Made by a program: the position numbers and the translations under genes
In this document: positions 29,446 to 38,068 of the stretch, piece after piece
Position numbering within the stretch: position 1 is the stretch's first letter
How the letters are laid out: each line of letters starts with the position of its first letter
Source: JBEISR01 sp044371425
Lineage (GTDB): Bacteria; Planctomycetota; Planctomycetia; Pirellulales; Pirellulaceae
Reading direction: 5' to 3'
DNA length: 64,000 nucleotides
Assembly: GCA_044371425.1 (NCBI GenBank)
Contig: JBILTR010000026.1
Coordinates: forward strand, 5,067-69,066
Notes under the pieces: generated by a model
Seen by the model: the letters and a program-made list of their open reading frames with translations, nothing else
What the model was told of the DNA's origin: nothing
The model's database searches: none

Positions 29446-31624
29446 CCTGCCACTCCTTTTCCAGCGTCTCCAAGGCCTTCAAAATCTCGGAGAAATCCTT
29501 GTCCGCCAGTTCGACGGGCAGCTGAACCCCCGGCAGCGGACTCCTCGCTTCGATTGGAATCTCGGAGGGCTGCAACTTCAACTGGGTTCCCTGCCACGAT
29601 AGCCGTGCCGCCTCCGAAGTGGCAGGCCTTGGCACCCCCAGCTCATCACAACCCACCAGAAACAAATCGCTCCACTGCTGCCACGCCACATGCGATTCCG
29701 CCAATTGTGGCAGCTGATCTCGATTGAACATCGCAATCCCTACCCCTGCGACGCCCGCCACCAACAGCTCCTTGATCGACGCCAGCACCAGAACGCTAGA
29801 GCCCCCCATGTCAAAGGGAAGCGCGATGACGGCAAGAAGGGGTGCAAAAAGGAGCGACGCTGGGACAACGCCATTCCACAGCCGCTGCTTCCAGGACATC
29901 GCCTTCCACACCTCTTCGGTCAACCGATCCAATTCCTGATCGTCCAGCCTCGCTTTGCTCTGCGCCTGAAATCGATCGATCATCTGCTGACATCTTCGAT
30001 CCAATTCGGCGGCGGATTCGCCAGCAGACATTACCTGCAGATGAACCAGATCGCGCCGCAGCGGTTCAGCCAGCGCCGCTGCGCTGACTACCTGCCCCAA
30101 CTCCCCGCGATGTAGCTTTTCCTGCACCCCTTGGAACACCTGACGCGACTGATCCTCCAGCATGCGGAGGGGATTGAGCCGTTTGCTGAGCTGCGTCCAT
30201 TGCTGCTTGGTCGATTCAGCGATCCGAAGCACCAGGCGGCTGGGCTTGGCCCACCAAGGCGCCGTCCGCTCCAGCGATCGGCTGACCTGCTGGATAATCT
30301 CCTGCGAAGCATGCAACCGCACTTCGCCGGTAGTCTTTTTGGGATCGAGCGAGAATTCGTAGCTGGCCATCGCCAACGACCGCTGCAACCGGTGAACCGT
30401 CTGCTGCTTCTTTGTCTGCTGCTGCGTGAATTCCTTCCTGGCATCGACCAGTCGCTCCCGCAACTGCTCCAGCAGACTCCCCTGCTGATCGCGCCAAAGC
30501 CGACTGCGATCCAGTTGCCGACCAAGATCATTCAGATAATGAGCCTCTGGAATGGCGTCGGGAGGCTGCGGCGACCTGCGTGGATGCAACTCGACGAAAA
30601 CCGGAAGAGCCACATCCCCGACATCCAGCCCCTGCGGCTCCCTAGGCAATCGCTCCCTCTGGTGTGGCCCGTCAAAATGATAGGCCATGTAGACTCGCTG
30701 CAATCCAAATTTTTCGATCGCAGGAGTGATCTCGACAGCGATCTCTTCCATACGGTAGCGTCGCGGCACCCGGTTGATCAGCAACCATCGCTCGATCCCG
30801 GCCATCTCCTGCTGCATACCGTGAAGCAGCTGAGCCAGTGATTGATCGTGCAAGTTGTTGGCTCCTGCAACAACAAGAAAGGTCGAGCTGACGCGCATCG
30901 CTCGCTCCATGATCTTGCTGCGGTAACTGGCCGCCTGCCGCGAGGCGTCGGCCGTTTGGCCCTCGCGCGGAGCATCATGGCGATCGAATGCCTTGCGAGC
31001 TGTCATCGCTTCGGGCAATAGTCCCGTTTGAATGTCAGGACAATCCATGATCGCAATACCCCATCGATCCAGCATGGTGTCGCAGGCAACCAGAGGGATT
31101 GTCAGGGGATCCGGCTCCATCGGAGACGCCGCAGCTCCACCATCGATCACCAGCGACGGAACAACATGCCCGTTGTATTGCTGGAAAGCAACCAAGGGAT
31201 CTTCCGACAGCTTTTCGATCTTTCCACCGAACAGCTGCTGCATCCGATCGGTCAGCATCCGCCAGGAGGAACCATCCTGTTGCCAACTGCCAGGAACCCA
31301 AAGAACAAAGCGATGAGTCCCCTGACCGCTCCCCTGCCCAATCAATACACGCCGCCTCCCCTCGAGGCTCAAAAAAGATGCCAGCAGACTGCTCTTCCCA
31401 GCATTCAACAGTCCTGTGATGGCGATGATCGGGAAACTCCGCATCTGCTCGCTGGCACGCAGTTGCCCCAGCAGCGATCCAACCTCCTGCAAATAGTTCG
31501 CGTGGAGTACCGAATCGCCGACCGGCAATTGCTGAAGCAGATCGGTCCATCGGAGCGCAGCTCCCCCGTCGATCGGCTGATCTAATTGCCTCTGAAATCG
31601 CTCTATCGACTCAGCTAACGTCAC
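29432..31624 (-). CDS. Membrane-associated dynamin-like GTPase, first of the operon
   Basis: A 730-residue protein with P-loop ITGLLNAGKSSLLASFL (69-85), a threonine switch in GSGQGTHRFVLWVPGS, DCPDIQTG in place of DxxG, a long coiled-coil-like helical region (about 380-600, rich in Gln, Arg and Lys), and a hydrophobic hairpin (about 615-660, ASLLFAPLLAVIALPF and VAGVAGVGIAMF). This is the arrangement of bacterial dynamin-like proteins. The start is a GTG. The 840-base region upstream must hold the operon promoter; the cotranscribed genes are a second GTPase, an MnmE-like GTPase and dnaE2. Confidence 0.82.
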   Translation of the reverse strand: MTLAESIERFQRQLDQPIDGGAALRWTDLLQQLPVGDSVLHANYLQEVGSLLGQLRASEQMRSFPIIAITGLLNAGKSSLLASFLSLEGRRRVLIGQGSGQGTHRFVLWVPGSWQQDGSSWRMLTDRMQQLFGGKIEKLSEDPLVAFQQYNGHVVPSLVIDGGAAASPMEPDPLTIPLVACDTMLDRWGIAIMDCPDIQTGLLPEAMTARKAFDRHDAPREGQTADASRQAASYRSKIMERAMRVSSTFLVVAGANNLHDQSLAQLLHGMQQEMAGIERWLLINRVPRRYRMEEIAVEITPAIEKFGLQRVYMAYHFDGPHQRERLPREPQGLDVGDVALPVFVELHPRRSPQPPDAIPEAHYLNDLGRQLDRSRLWRDQQGSLLEQLRERLVDARKEFTQQQTKKQQTVHRLQRSLAMASYEFSLDPKKTTGEVRLHASQEIIQQVSRSLERTAPWWAKPSRLVLRIAESTKQQWTQLSKRLNPLRMLEDQSRQVFQGVQEKLHRGELGQVVSAAALAEPLRRDLVHLQVMSAGESAAELDRRCQQMIDRFQAQSKARLDDQELDRLTEEVWKAMSWKQRLWNGVVPASLLFAPLLAVIALPFDMGGSSVLVLASIKELLVAGVAGVGIAMFNRDQLPQLAESHVAWQQWSDLFLVGCDELGVPRPATSEAARLSWQGTQLKLQPSEIPIEARSPLPGVQLPVELADKDFSEILKALETLEKEWQDDAT

Positions 31625-32465
31625 ACCGGCTACCTGTTGAAATCAGCCTATAACACCCGGGCTGGAACCAACTATTTTCCAAACGTCGAACAAAAATCCA
31701 CTGCCAACCTCTCCCCTATCGTAACAAGCCGTCCCAGCAAACGATTGGTCCTGCATCCAGCGTAAAACGCCGGAACAGTTTCCCTTCCCCATGCAACCGC
31801 TACAACCCATCGAACCGGAAACGTCCGTCGCTGGAAAGCTGCGAGAGACAAACGGAGCCTTCTCCGAAGATCACCCGCCGGCCACCGTTCGTAGGTGAAG
31901 AGAACTGAGGATTTTCCGCAGATGGAATAACGCGGGAAGTGGACACTAGGAACAGAGCCCTAAGCCGGGAGTGAGTAGTTCACAGAGCGGTCCAGAACGC
32001 AGCTCGAAGGACTTCCAGATCGCCGCGGGAACAACAAAGTCGATCGAGGAAGGCGCCGTTGATCGAGCGACTCACTGGAGCGGCAAGGAACTATCAAATC
32101 CAAGCTTCAGGGCGATAGCCCTCCGGTGGGCGGCATGGGACGAAGAAACGGACCGGCTTGCGCTGTGCCGTTTGGTAGAGAGCCGCATGGCAGCATGGCA
32201 CTGCGGTAATCAGGCGGGTGGATGTTCACCCACACACCCCGAACAGGTCGGAAGGACTCTTCACAGAAGGTCCGCCGAACGCGTGAACGTGCTCTTCCTC
32301 AATGCCAACAGGCCGACGTCTCGCGACGCCGGCCTGTTCGTGTCGTCAGGGGCAAGTGAAGTCAGATGCCCATCGATTCGTCGCCGGTCGAAATTTCAGT
32401 TCCTTCGTATCGCATCTGGTTGACCAGAATACGGCTCGGGGGTTTCGACCCAGACTTCGTCGGTG
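31625..32465. other. Intergenic region with possible structured RNA
   Basis: About 840 bases between the GTPase operon start and the PEP-CTERM gene. The frame at 31971-32423 has no domain. The stretch 31890-32340 is purine-rich with several short complementary segments (for example GAGCCGCA with TGCGGT near 32180-32215) and ends at a strong hairpin, which would fit a transcribed RNA on the plus strand. It does not match the conserved cores of RNase P RNA, tmRNA or a group II intron as far as I can see. Confidence 0.35.
32307..32338. terminator. Strong stem-loop, probable terminator
   Basis: AACAGGCCG, one mismatch, CGTC, loop TCGC, GACG, mismatch, CGGCCTGTT: a 13-pair stem. It lies about 130 bases beyond the stop of the PEP-CTERM gene. 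There is no T-run on the plus side, so it may be a terminator without U tract or the 3' end of an RNA. Confidence 0.6.
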
Positions 32466-33293
32466 CTACTCTTTCGTAGCCCGCGATCGACGGAAGCGAC
32501 GCATCGCACCACCACCGATCATCAGAATAGCAATCGCTGCCGACGAGGGTTCAGGAATCGCTCCCCCACCCGCGACAGTGAATCCCAGAGCTGTTGCAGC
32601 ATCTATACCGGTGCCGAAGGCAATTTCGTCGACAATCCGATTGGTGCTATCCCAAAAGGTGATATTTGCTGCCGCCTTGGTGGTGTCGAACGCGAAATTG
32701 AGAATGCTGGACGCTGGGCTCCCGTTGTTGGCAGTGATCAAGCCGGTGATCGCATCGATCACAAGATCACTGAAGGCGGAACTCGTCGTGAGCGACCCCA
32801 TGCCCGTGTCGTAGTTCATCGTCAAAGCAATCGCTGGTGCCTCTCCCGTTGCAGTCATGGTCGCCAACGTTCCTCCGTTGCTCACAAAGCTGGCTCCCTG
32901 CAACTGAGCAATATTCGCTCCTGCGCCGTCCGACAATTGGAACCGGCGAGATGAGTTGGGTAGTCCACCAGCCAACTCCTTCCAAGTGAAGATCTGAATT
33001 CCAGAAGTCCCCATGCTATTGAAGGAACGGTTGCTGCTGTGAAACGACCCTCTCCATAGTGCGTTTCCTGTGCCAGCTGCCTGGATCGTCCCTGAATTGG
33101 AAGCCCAAGGCCCCGACCAGCCCGTACCGCCATTCAACCCATCTGCATAACTAGCAGGGTCATAGCTGTCGAAGTCTTCGGTCACCAGAATGCCGGCGGA
33201 CACCGGCGAGACTGCAACTACTGAAAACACGGATGCCCAGGCCAACAAACCGCTCAACGAAAAAAGAACACTCGACTGCGAAATTCGCACCAT
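32466..33293 (-). CDS. PEP-CTERM sorting-domain protein
   Basis: A 275-residue exported protein: signal peptide (about 10-33, ending SPVSAG), a concanavalin/lectin-like beta region with GWSGPWASNSGTIQ, and a C-terminal sorting signal IPEPSSAAIAILMIGGGAMR followed by Arg/Lys-rich RRSRATKE. In species with exosortase and EpsH the PEP-CTERM signal anchors and releases surface or matrix proteins. No exosortase gene lies in this window. The start ATG is preceded by a GAGGGG leader. Composition is rich in Ser, Gly and Thr, as is usual for this class. Confidence 0.9.
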   Translation of the reverse strand: MVRISQSSVLFSLSGLLAWASVFSVVAVSPVSAGILVTEDFDSYDPASYADGLNGGTGWSGPWASNSGTIQAAGTGNALWRGSFHSSNRSFNSMGTSGIQIFTWKELAGGLPNSSRRFQLSDGAGANIAQLQGASFVSNGGTLATMTATGEAPAIALTMNYDTGMGSLTTSSAFSDLVIDAITGLITANNGSPASSILNFAFDTTKAAANITFWDSTNRIVDEIAFGTGIDAATALGFTVAGGGAIPEPSSAAIAILMIGGGAMRRFRRSRATKE

Positions 33294-33968
33294 ATTGACT
33301 ACCCCTCAGAAAAACTTCGATTCGTCCGTCAAATTTCTTCGATCGCGCGTTTCCGAACACCAAGGCAGGATTGGCGGTGTCACACACCACCGATTCCACC
33401 GGGAAGGCAAGCCCCAAAGTCCCCTAACCATCCGGCACCTGTAGGGTGCAGAAGTTGCAGCAAACACCCCCCACACTCCCCAGACACTCCCCAACTCGCC
33501 CCGCCATCACGCTCATTGGCCTCAGCGACTGGATTGGTCTGATACGGATTCCAACCTGAATGGTGTCCAACCGAGTCGATCCGACGTGGAACGGGCGCAC
33601 CAACTCGATGTCGAGAGTGAAAAAACGCCTTATGCGGCTGAAAGAGCCCAGGACAGGGGACATCGTCCCCCCAGACCTTACAATCGCTATCATTCCTACA
33701 AGTAGTAACGCAGCAGGGAGAGAGACTGGTTCCCGATCGGTGGTGCCACGGCTATCGACTTGCCATCCGGCAAAATCCGACGGCTACTTTTTTCTGAATC
33801 CAATCGCTCTCTTACCTAAACGCAAATTCCCCTCAAACCGGTTCCCGTCGATTTGGGGCCCCGATCGAGGGTTTTTCTTCGTTGCGAATCGAGGAAATCG
33901 CTACTACGATCAGCTTTCTAACAGTCCGATTTGAGCCGAGCAGCCAGTCGTCCATCTCTTGGGATTCC
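33294..33968. other. Divergent intergenic region between the PEP-CTERM and sigma-factor genes
   Basis: About 675 bases that must hold both promoters. A pyrimidine-rich stretch with CACCCCCCACACTCCCCAGA lies near 33466. Frames at 33160-33934 have no domain or ribosome-binding site. Confidence 0.4.
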
Positions 33969-34562
33969 ATGAACGCCGAACCTGGTTCCGTCTCCAAGTG
34001 GGTGAGCCAGGTAAAGGCTGGCGATCGATCGGCTGCGCGGTTTCTCTGGGTTCGCTTCTATGGCAAGTTGGTCCGGGCGGCAACGAGACGACTTGGACGA
34101 AATCCTGACCCAGCTCTTGGGGGGGAAGACATCGCTCAAGGGGTTTTTGCCAACGTCTGCGAAGGTTTGCTGGCAGGGAAGTATCCCCAACTGGAGAATC
34201 GAGACGACCTCTGGCGATTGCTGATGGCTTCCATGGTCAATCGAGTGAACAGTCACTTCCGATCCATCAACGCTCAAAAACGGACGGTCGCTCTCAACCA
34301 GCCCTTAGAACAGATCGACGAGAAATCGCTTCTTATGTTGGCAACCCCTGCGGCCCAGGTCGAGCTGCAGGACTTGATCGAGCAACTACTTGAGACGCTG
34401 GACCAAGATGACCCTACAGGTGAACTTCGTGAAATCGCACTGCTCTATCTGCAGGAGCACTCAGCGTCTGCCATTGCGAAAAAAATGCGCCGCAGAAAAA
34501 CGAATATCCTCCAGAAGATTCATCTGATTCGTCTGCTGTGGGAGAAGACTCTCACACCATGA
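33969..34562 (+). CDS. ECF-type RNA polymerase sigma factor (planctomycete ECF-STK group)
   Basis: A 197-residue protein with region 2 features (SAARFLWVRFYGKLVRAATRR, DIAQGVFANVC) and region 4 helix-turn-helix (REIALLYLQEHSASAIAKKM). Reading starts at the ATG at 33969; the frame is open from 33882 but the upstream part is not sigma-like. Its stop overlaps the start of a Ser/Thr kinase gene as ATGA. In planctomycetes such sigma factors are commonly encoded with a kinase whose phosphorylation state controls them, so a sigma-kinase pair is likely. No anti-sigma factor is adjacent. Confidence 0.87.
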   Translation: MNAEPGSVSKWVSQVKAGDRSAARFLWVRFYGKLVRAATRRLGRNPDPALGGEDIAQGVFANVCEGLLAGKYPQLENRDDLWRLLMASMVNRVNSHFRSINAQKRTVALNQPLEQIDEKSLLMLATPAAQVELQDLIEQLLETLDQDDPTGELREIALLYLQEHSASAIAKKMRRRKTNILQKIHLIRLLWEKTLTP

Positions 34563-37504
34563 ACGAAGCGCAAGGCATGACGCCACCCGATCCCTACCTT
34601 TCGGTTGATCCTGAGTTATGGCACAAGGTCATCGCGGCAGCGGTCGACTACGAATCCCACCTGGCTCGGGGAATGACTAGTACCCCGGAAGAGTTTGCTG
34701 CCCTTTACAACGACATCCCCTCCGAGCTTCTGGTCCCTGAACTGCATCGCATGCTGGACGAATTCCAAAGCGGGGAAACCGTTTGGGGCGGTGAGCCACC
34801 CAATCGGTACAGCGATCTGAGGCTGCTGACGTCCGGCGGCATGGGGGAGATCTACCAAGCTGTCGATTTGGAATGCAACCGGCTGGTCGCGATCAAGAAG
34901 ATACGATGCGAGTATCAGGAAGACCCGGTCATTCGATCCCGCTTTCGCGCGGAAGCGGAGTTGACGGCATCCTTAGAGCACCCAGGCGTCATTCCGATCT
35001 ATGGGCAGGGAATCGATCCCCAAGGGCGTGACTACTACGCCATGCGACTGATCGTAGGAGAAGGATGTGGAGCCTTCTCCGAGTCGATACGGAGCTTCCA
35101 TCGGCGGGTCTTTTCCGGCCCCAAGGAGCTCTCTTGGCACCTGAAAAGCCTGATCCGCCGATTGATCGATATCGCCGATACCGTCGCCTACGCGCACAGC
35201 CAGAACGTTATCCATCGAGATCTCAAACCCTCAAATGTCTTGATCGGTCCCTATGGCGAAACCTTGATCGCCGATTGGGGCTTGGCCAGGAAAGTCGACC
35301 AAACGACGGTTGCGACGAGCGAATCCAGCGATGCCCGCCCATCCAGCACTCCAACCGATGCAAGTCTGCCTACGCGCGGTGTCGGCACACCTGGCTACAT
35401 CGCGCCGGAGGCTGAAAACGGCGCCTATCAGAAAAACCCATTCGCAGCGGATATCTACTCGCTGGGAGCCATTCTCCATTGCATCCTGACCAATCGGCCA
35501 CCCGGACCCAATCATGGGATGGAATCGAACGCCAAAGACTCTATCCGTTTATCCAGCGTCCCCGCGATCGCATCACTTCAGGCGATCGCCAGTAAAGCCA
35601 CTTCGCTGGAATGGACCGATCGCTATCCGACTGTCGAAAGCTTTCGATCCGATCTACTCTGCTGGAAAGCTGGAGAGCCAGTCTCTGCCCGCCCGGAAAA
35701 ATGGTGGGAGAAAGCGATACGCTGGCCAAGTCGCCATCGAATCGCTGCGACAGGAATTGCGACCGGCCTAGCAATCTGCCTTCTCGGAGGCTTCTTCTTT
35801 CTGCTGTATCAAACCAAGCAAAAACAGATCGCCATCGCGCAATCGAAAAGGCTCCAGATCGCTCTCGATGACTCCTCACGATTGCTGGCAGAAACACGCA
35901 AGGCAAACGAGATTGCTGAGAGGCGGCATATCGAGGCGGTCAACAGTCGACTGCTAGCCGAGCGGAGAGAGGATTTGGCGTATGACGGTTTGTTGAAGTT
36001 TCAAAAACTATTGGTCACCAATCAGGAGATCTTCCAATCCCCTGACCTTGCCAGCCTCAATGACACCCTCGCATCTCAGTCCCAATCGATGCTCCTAGCC
36101 ATCTTGAGCAACTTGCAACAGGATCGCCCTCCCAGCCCAAACTCCGTGATGAGACTGGGGCAGATGGCCTGTCGACTTGCGTACATGGAATTGAACCTCC
36201 ATCACCCCGACAAAGCCAACGACTTGCTGGAACAAACTTCCGCCAGTTTGCAAACCGCCCTGGAAGACCCCCATTTGCCCACAGACACTCAAAATACCAT
36301 GCACCTCATGATTGGCGAGATGAAGTGCGAGCAAGGGGCGATCCAGATGACTCTCGGGAAACTGAAGGAGTCAGCTCCGTTTTTCGAGCAGACGGTGGGG
36401 AAATTGGAACCTCTGCTGGCGCAAGAGGAACTCCAAAGTGACCAGCTTCGTATGGCGAGATCGATCACAGCAAGAGCTTGGTCCTACCTTTCGATGGTGG
36501 AAACCCATCAAGGAAATTTCAATCAAGCCCAAACCATGCAACAGAAGGCGCTCGGTCTGATCGACTCCGAACAACCGGAAAACTACGATGAGGCGATGGC
36601 ACGGGTGCAGATCCACGGCAACATGTCGATTCTGCAAGAGCGAATGGGCGCGATTCAGGATGCACTGGATCAGTTGCTTCTCGCAGCCGAGGCCGTAGAC
36701 GAGGCATTTGGGATGCTCGACGAAAACCCCACCGGCTTCGACTCGGGGACAAGCTCCCTAGCTCCTCCTTTCGATTTGATTGACATGCGGTCCCAAATCT
36801 ATCACGAACGCGCTCGCCTGATGATCGCTCACCAGAACCAGGAATTCGCCATTCCCGTCCTGAACGAACTGATCCAGAAAGAAATCAGCTCTCTCCGGCA
36901 GATCCCCGCGCACAGCCAATTGGTTGGAACGTTTCAACGGACAGCGACCACACTCCAAATGCTCCTAGCAGCCAGCGGCGATCAGCAACGAGCGATCGAG
37001 ATTTCCGACTTGTGGACTAGTCTGGCAGAACAACTGGTCGCTCTTCCGATCGCTTCCCAACCGCACTGGATGCTGCTGATCAACGCGCACCACACCGCCG
37101 GGCATATGCTTCAGCAATTCCATCGCAATCAAGCGGCGACGGAGAGGTATCAGCAAGCTCTCGAGAGCTGCCAAGAGGCGGTGAATCGAGATATCCGAAC
37201 CCCGGATATCGTTTACCAACGGGTCGAGTTGCAAATGCATCTATTCCAATTGCTGCTCCAAGAAATGCCTTTCGCCGAGGTAGAGAAACACTTCTCGCAG
37301 GCCGCTGAAAGTGCAAAGGAACTTCTCTCCTTGCCCTCGGCCCCTGAATCGCTGAAGGAAGCCGCCATCGATCAACTCCAGCGGGGGATCGCTTCCATGC
37401 GGTCGGCACAGCAAGAGGAAGCTGCGATCCGATGGGAAAACCAACTTCCGTTGGTTCAATTAAAGCCGTCAACCGAGCGGCCTGGAAAGCCGATTGAACC
37501 TTAG
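34559..37504 (+). CDS. Transmembrane Ser/Thr protein kinase with helical TPR-like C-terminal region
   Basis: A 981-residue Hanks-type kinase. The kinase domain (about 85-375) has glycine loop LTSGGMGEIYQA, invariant Lys in LVAIKKI, catalytic HRDLKPSNVL (Arg present), and ADWGLA in place of DFG. A transmembrane helix (about 394-417, TGIATGLAICLLGGFFFLLY) is followed by a coiled-coil stretch and about 530 residues of helical repeats, likely TPR, for sensing or protein binding outside the membrane. It is translationally coupled to the ECF sigma factor before it. The DFG Asp is retained as DWG, which is common in this family. Confidence 0.92.
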   Translation: MNEAQGMTPPDPYLSVDPELWHKVIAAAVDYESHLARGMTSTPEEFAALYNDIPSELLVPELHRMLDEFQSGETVWGGEPPNRYSDLRLLTSGGMGEIYQAVDLECNRLVAIKKIRCEYQEDPVIRSRFRAEAELTASLEHPGVIPIYGQGIDPQGRDYYAMRLIVGEGCGAFSESIRSFHRRVFSGPKELSWHLKSLIRRLIDIADTVAYAHSQNVIHRDLKPSNVLIGPYGETLIADWGLARKVDQTTVATSESSDARPSSTPTDASLPTRGVGTPGYIAPEAENGAYQKNPFAADIYSLGAILHCILTNRPPGPNHGMESNAKDSIRLSSVPAIASLQAIASKATSLEWTDRYPTVESFRSDLLCWKAGEPVSARPEKWWEKAIRWPSRHRIAATGIATGLAICLLGGFFFLLYQTKQKQIAIAQSKRLQIALDDSSRLLAETRKANEIAERRHIEAVNSRLLAERREDLAYDGLLKFQKLLVTNQEIFQSPDLASLNDTLASQSQSMLLAILSNLQQDRPPSPNSVMRLGQMACRLAYMELNLHHPDKANDLLEQTSASLQTALEDPHLPTDTQNTMHLMIGEMKCEQGAIQMTLGKLKESAPFFEQTVGKLEPLLAQEELQSDQLRMARSITARAWSYLSMVETHQGNFNQAQTMQQKALGLIDSEQPENYDEAMARVQIHGNMSILQERMGAIQDALDQLLLAAEAVDEAFGMLDENPTGFDSGTSSLAPPFDLIDMRSQIYHERARLMIAHQNQEFAIPVLNELIQKEISSLRQIPAHSQLVGTFQRTATTLQMLLAASGDQQRAIEISDLWTSLAEQLVALPIASQPHWMLLINAHHTAGHMLQQFHRNQAATERYQQALESCQEAVNRDIRTPDIVYQRVELQMHLFQLLLQEMPFAEVEKHFSQAAESAKELLSLPSAPESLKEAAIDQLQRGIASMRSAQQEEAAIRWENQLPLVQLKPSTERPGKPIEP

Positions 37505-38068
37505 TTGTTTTCGATGGTGCCCCGTGGGTGGGGCGCATCCATCGGCTGCCGAAGGACGCCATCGGGACAAGATGAGCTCTTTCGATGCATGTCGCGTCGA
37601 TTCCATTGGATGCCTAACATCGTCAGCCACTCAGTGGGCCTCCGAAGAAAGAATCCATCTGAGATCCTAGTCGATGCCGATCGCCTTGCGGCGTCCCTTG
37701 GGACTACCCCACAAACGATCGACAGGCGAATCATGGCGCACTCTCATCAAACGTCCCCAACTCATTTCAAGGGCTCCAGCCCTTGGGTGGCGCTAGACGT
37801 GGCATGGGGCGATTTGCGTTGTGCGGTGAGGAGTGAGGCGCCAACTTCAGTTCGGCACCGATGAGTAGCCGAGACGACAATCGGCCCAACGAATCGACCG
37901 AATGGACGATCCGTGGTGTTGCGGTGCGATCAAGGAATCGTCTGAAGGGAGCGCAGCGGTCCACTACCTTCGATTCAGGCGAAGAAAAAACCGCGTCGGT
38001 TTAGGGCCGACGCGGTTTTCAGATCAGCTCGGTCGCTCGCGAGTGCGACTCGCCAGCATTGCTGCAGC
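37505..38068. other. Convergent intergenic region with terminator
   Basis: About 560 bases between the kinase 3' end and the nrdJ 3' end. It contains a plus-strand frame of 119 codons without recognisable features and the terminator described separately. A segment with CAAGGGCTCCAGCCCTTGGG at 37768 forms a small hairpin that resembles dispersed planctomycete repeats. Confidence 0.45.
37987..38019. terminator. Bidirectional intrinsic terminator
   Basis: AAAACCGCGTCGG, loop TTTAGGG, CCGACGCGGTTTT: a 13-pair perfect stem with A-tract and T-tract on its two sides. It lies 50 bases past the nrdJ stop and can terminate both convergent transcripts. Confidence 0.9.

Noticed and set aside
31850..32340. 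RNase P RNA, tmRNA or SRP RNA
   Set aside because: The conserved cores (GAGGAAAGTCC, GGTTCGATTCC, CAGGTCCGGAAGG) are absent or only partly matched.
37505..37864. Frame of 119 codons with an HTH-like look
   Set aside because: Part of it matches a small palindromic repeat-like segment; no family recognised and start context is poor.
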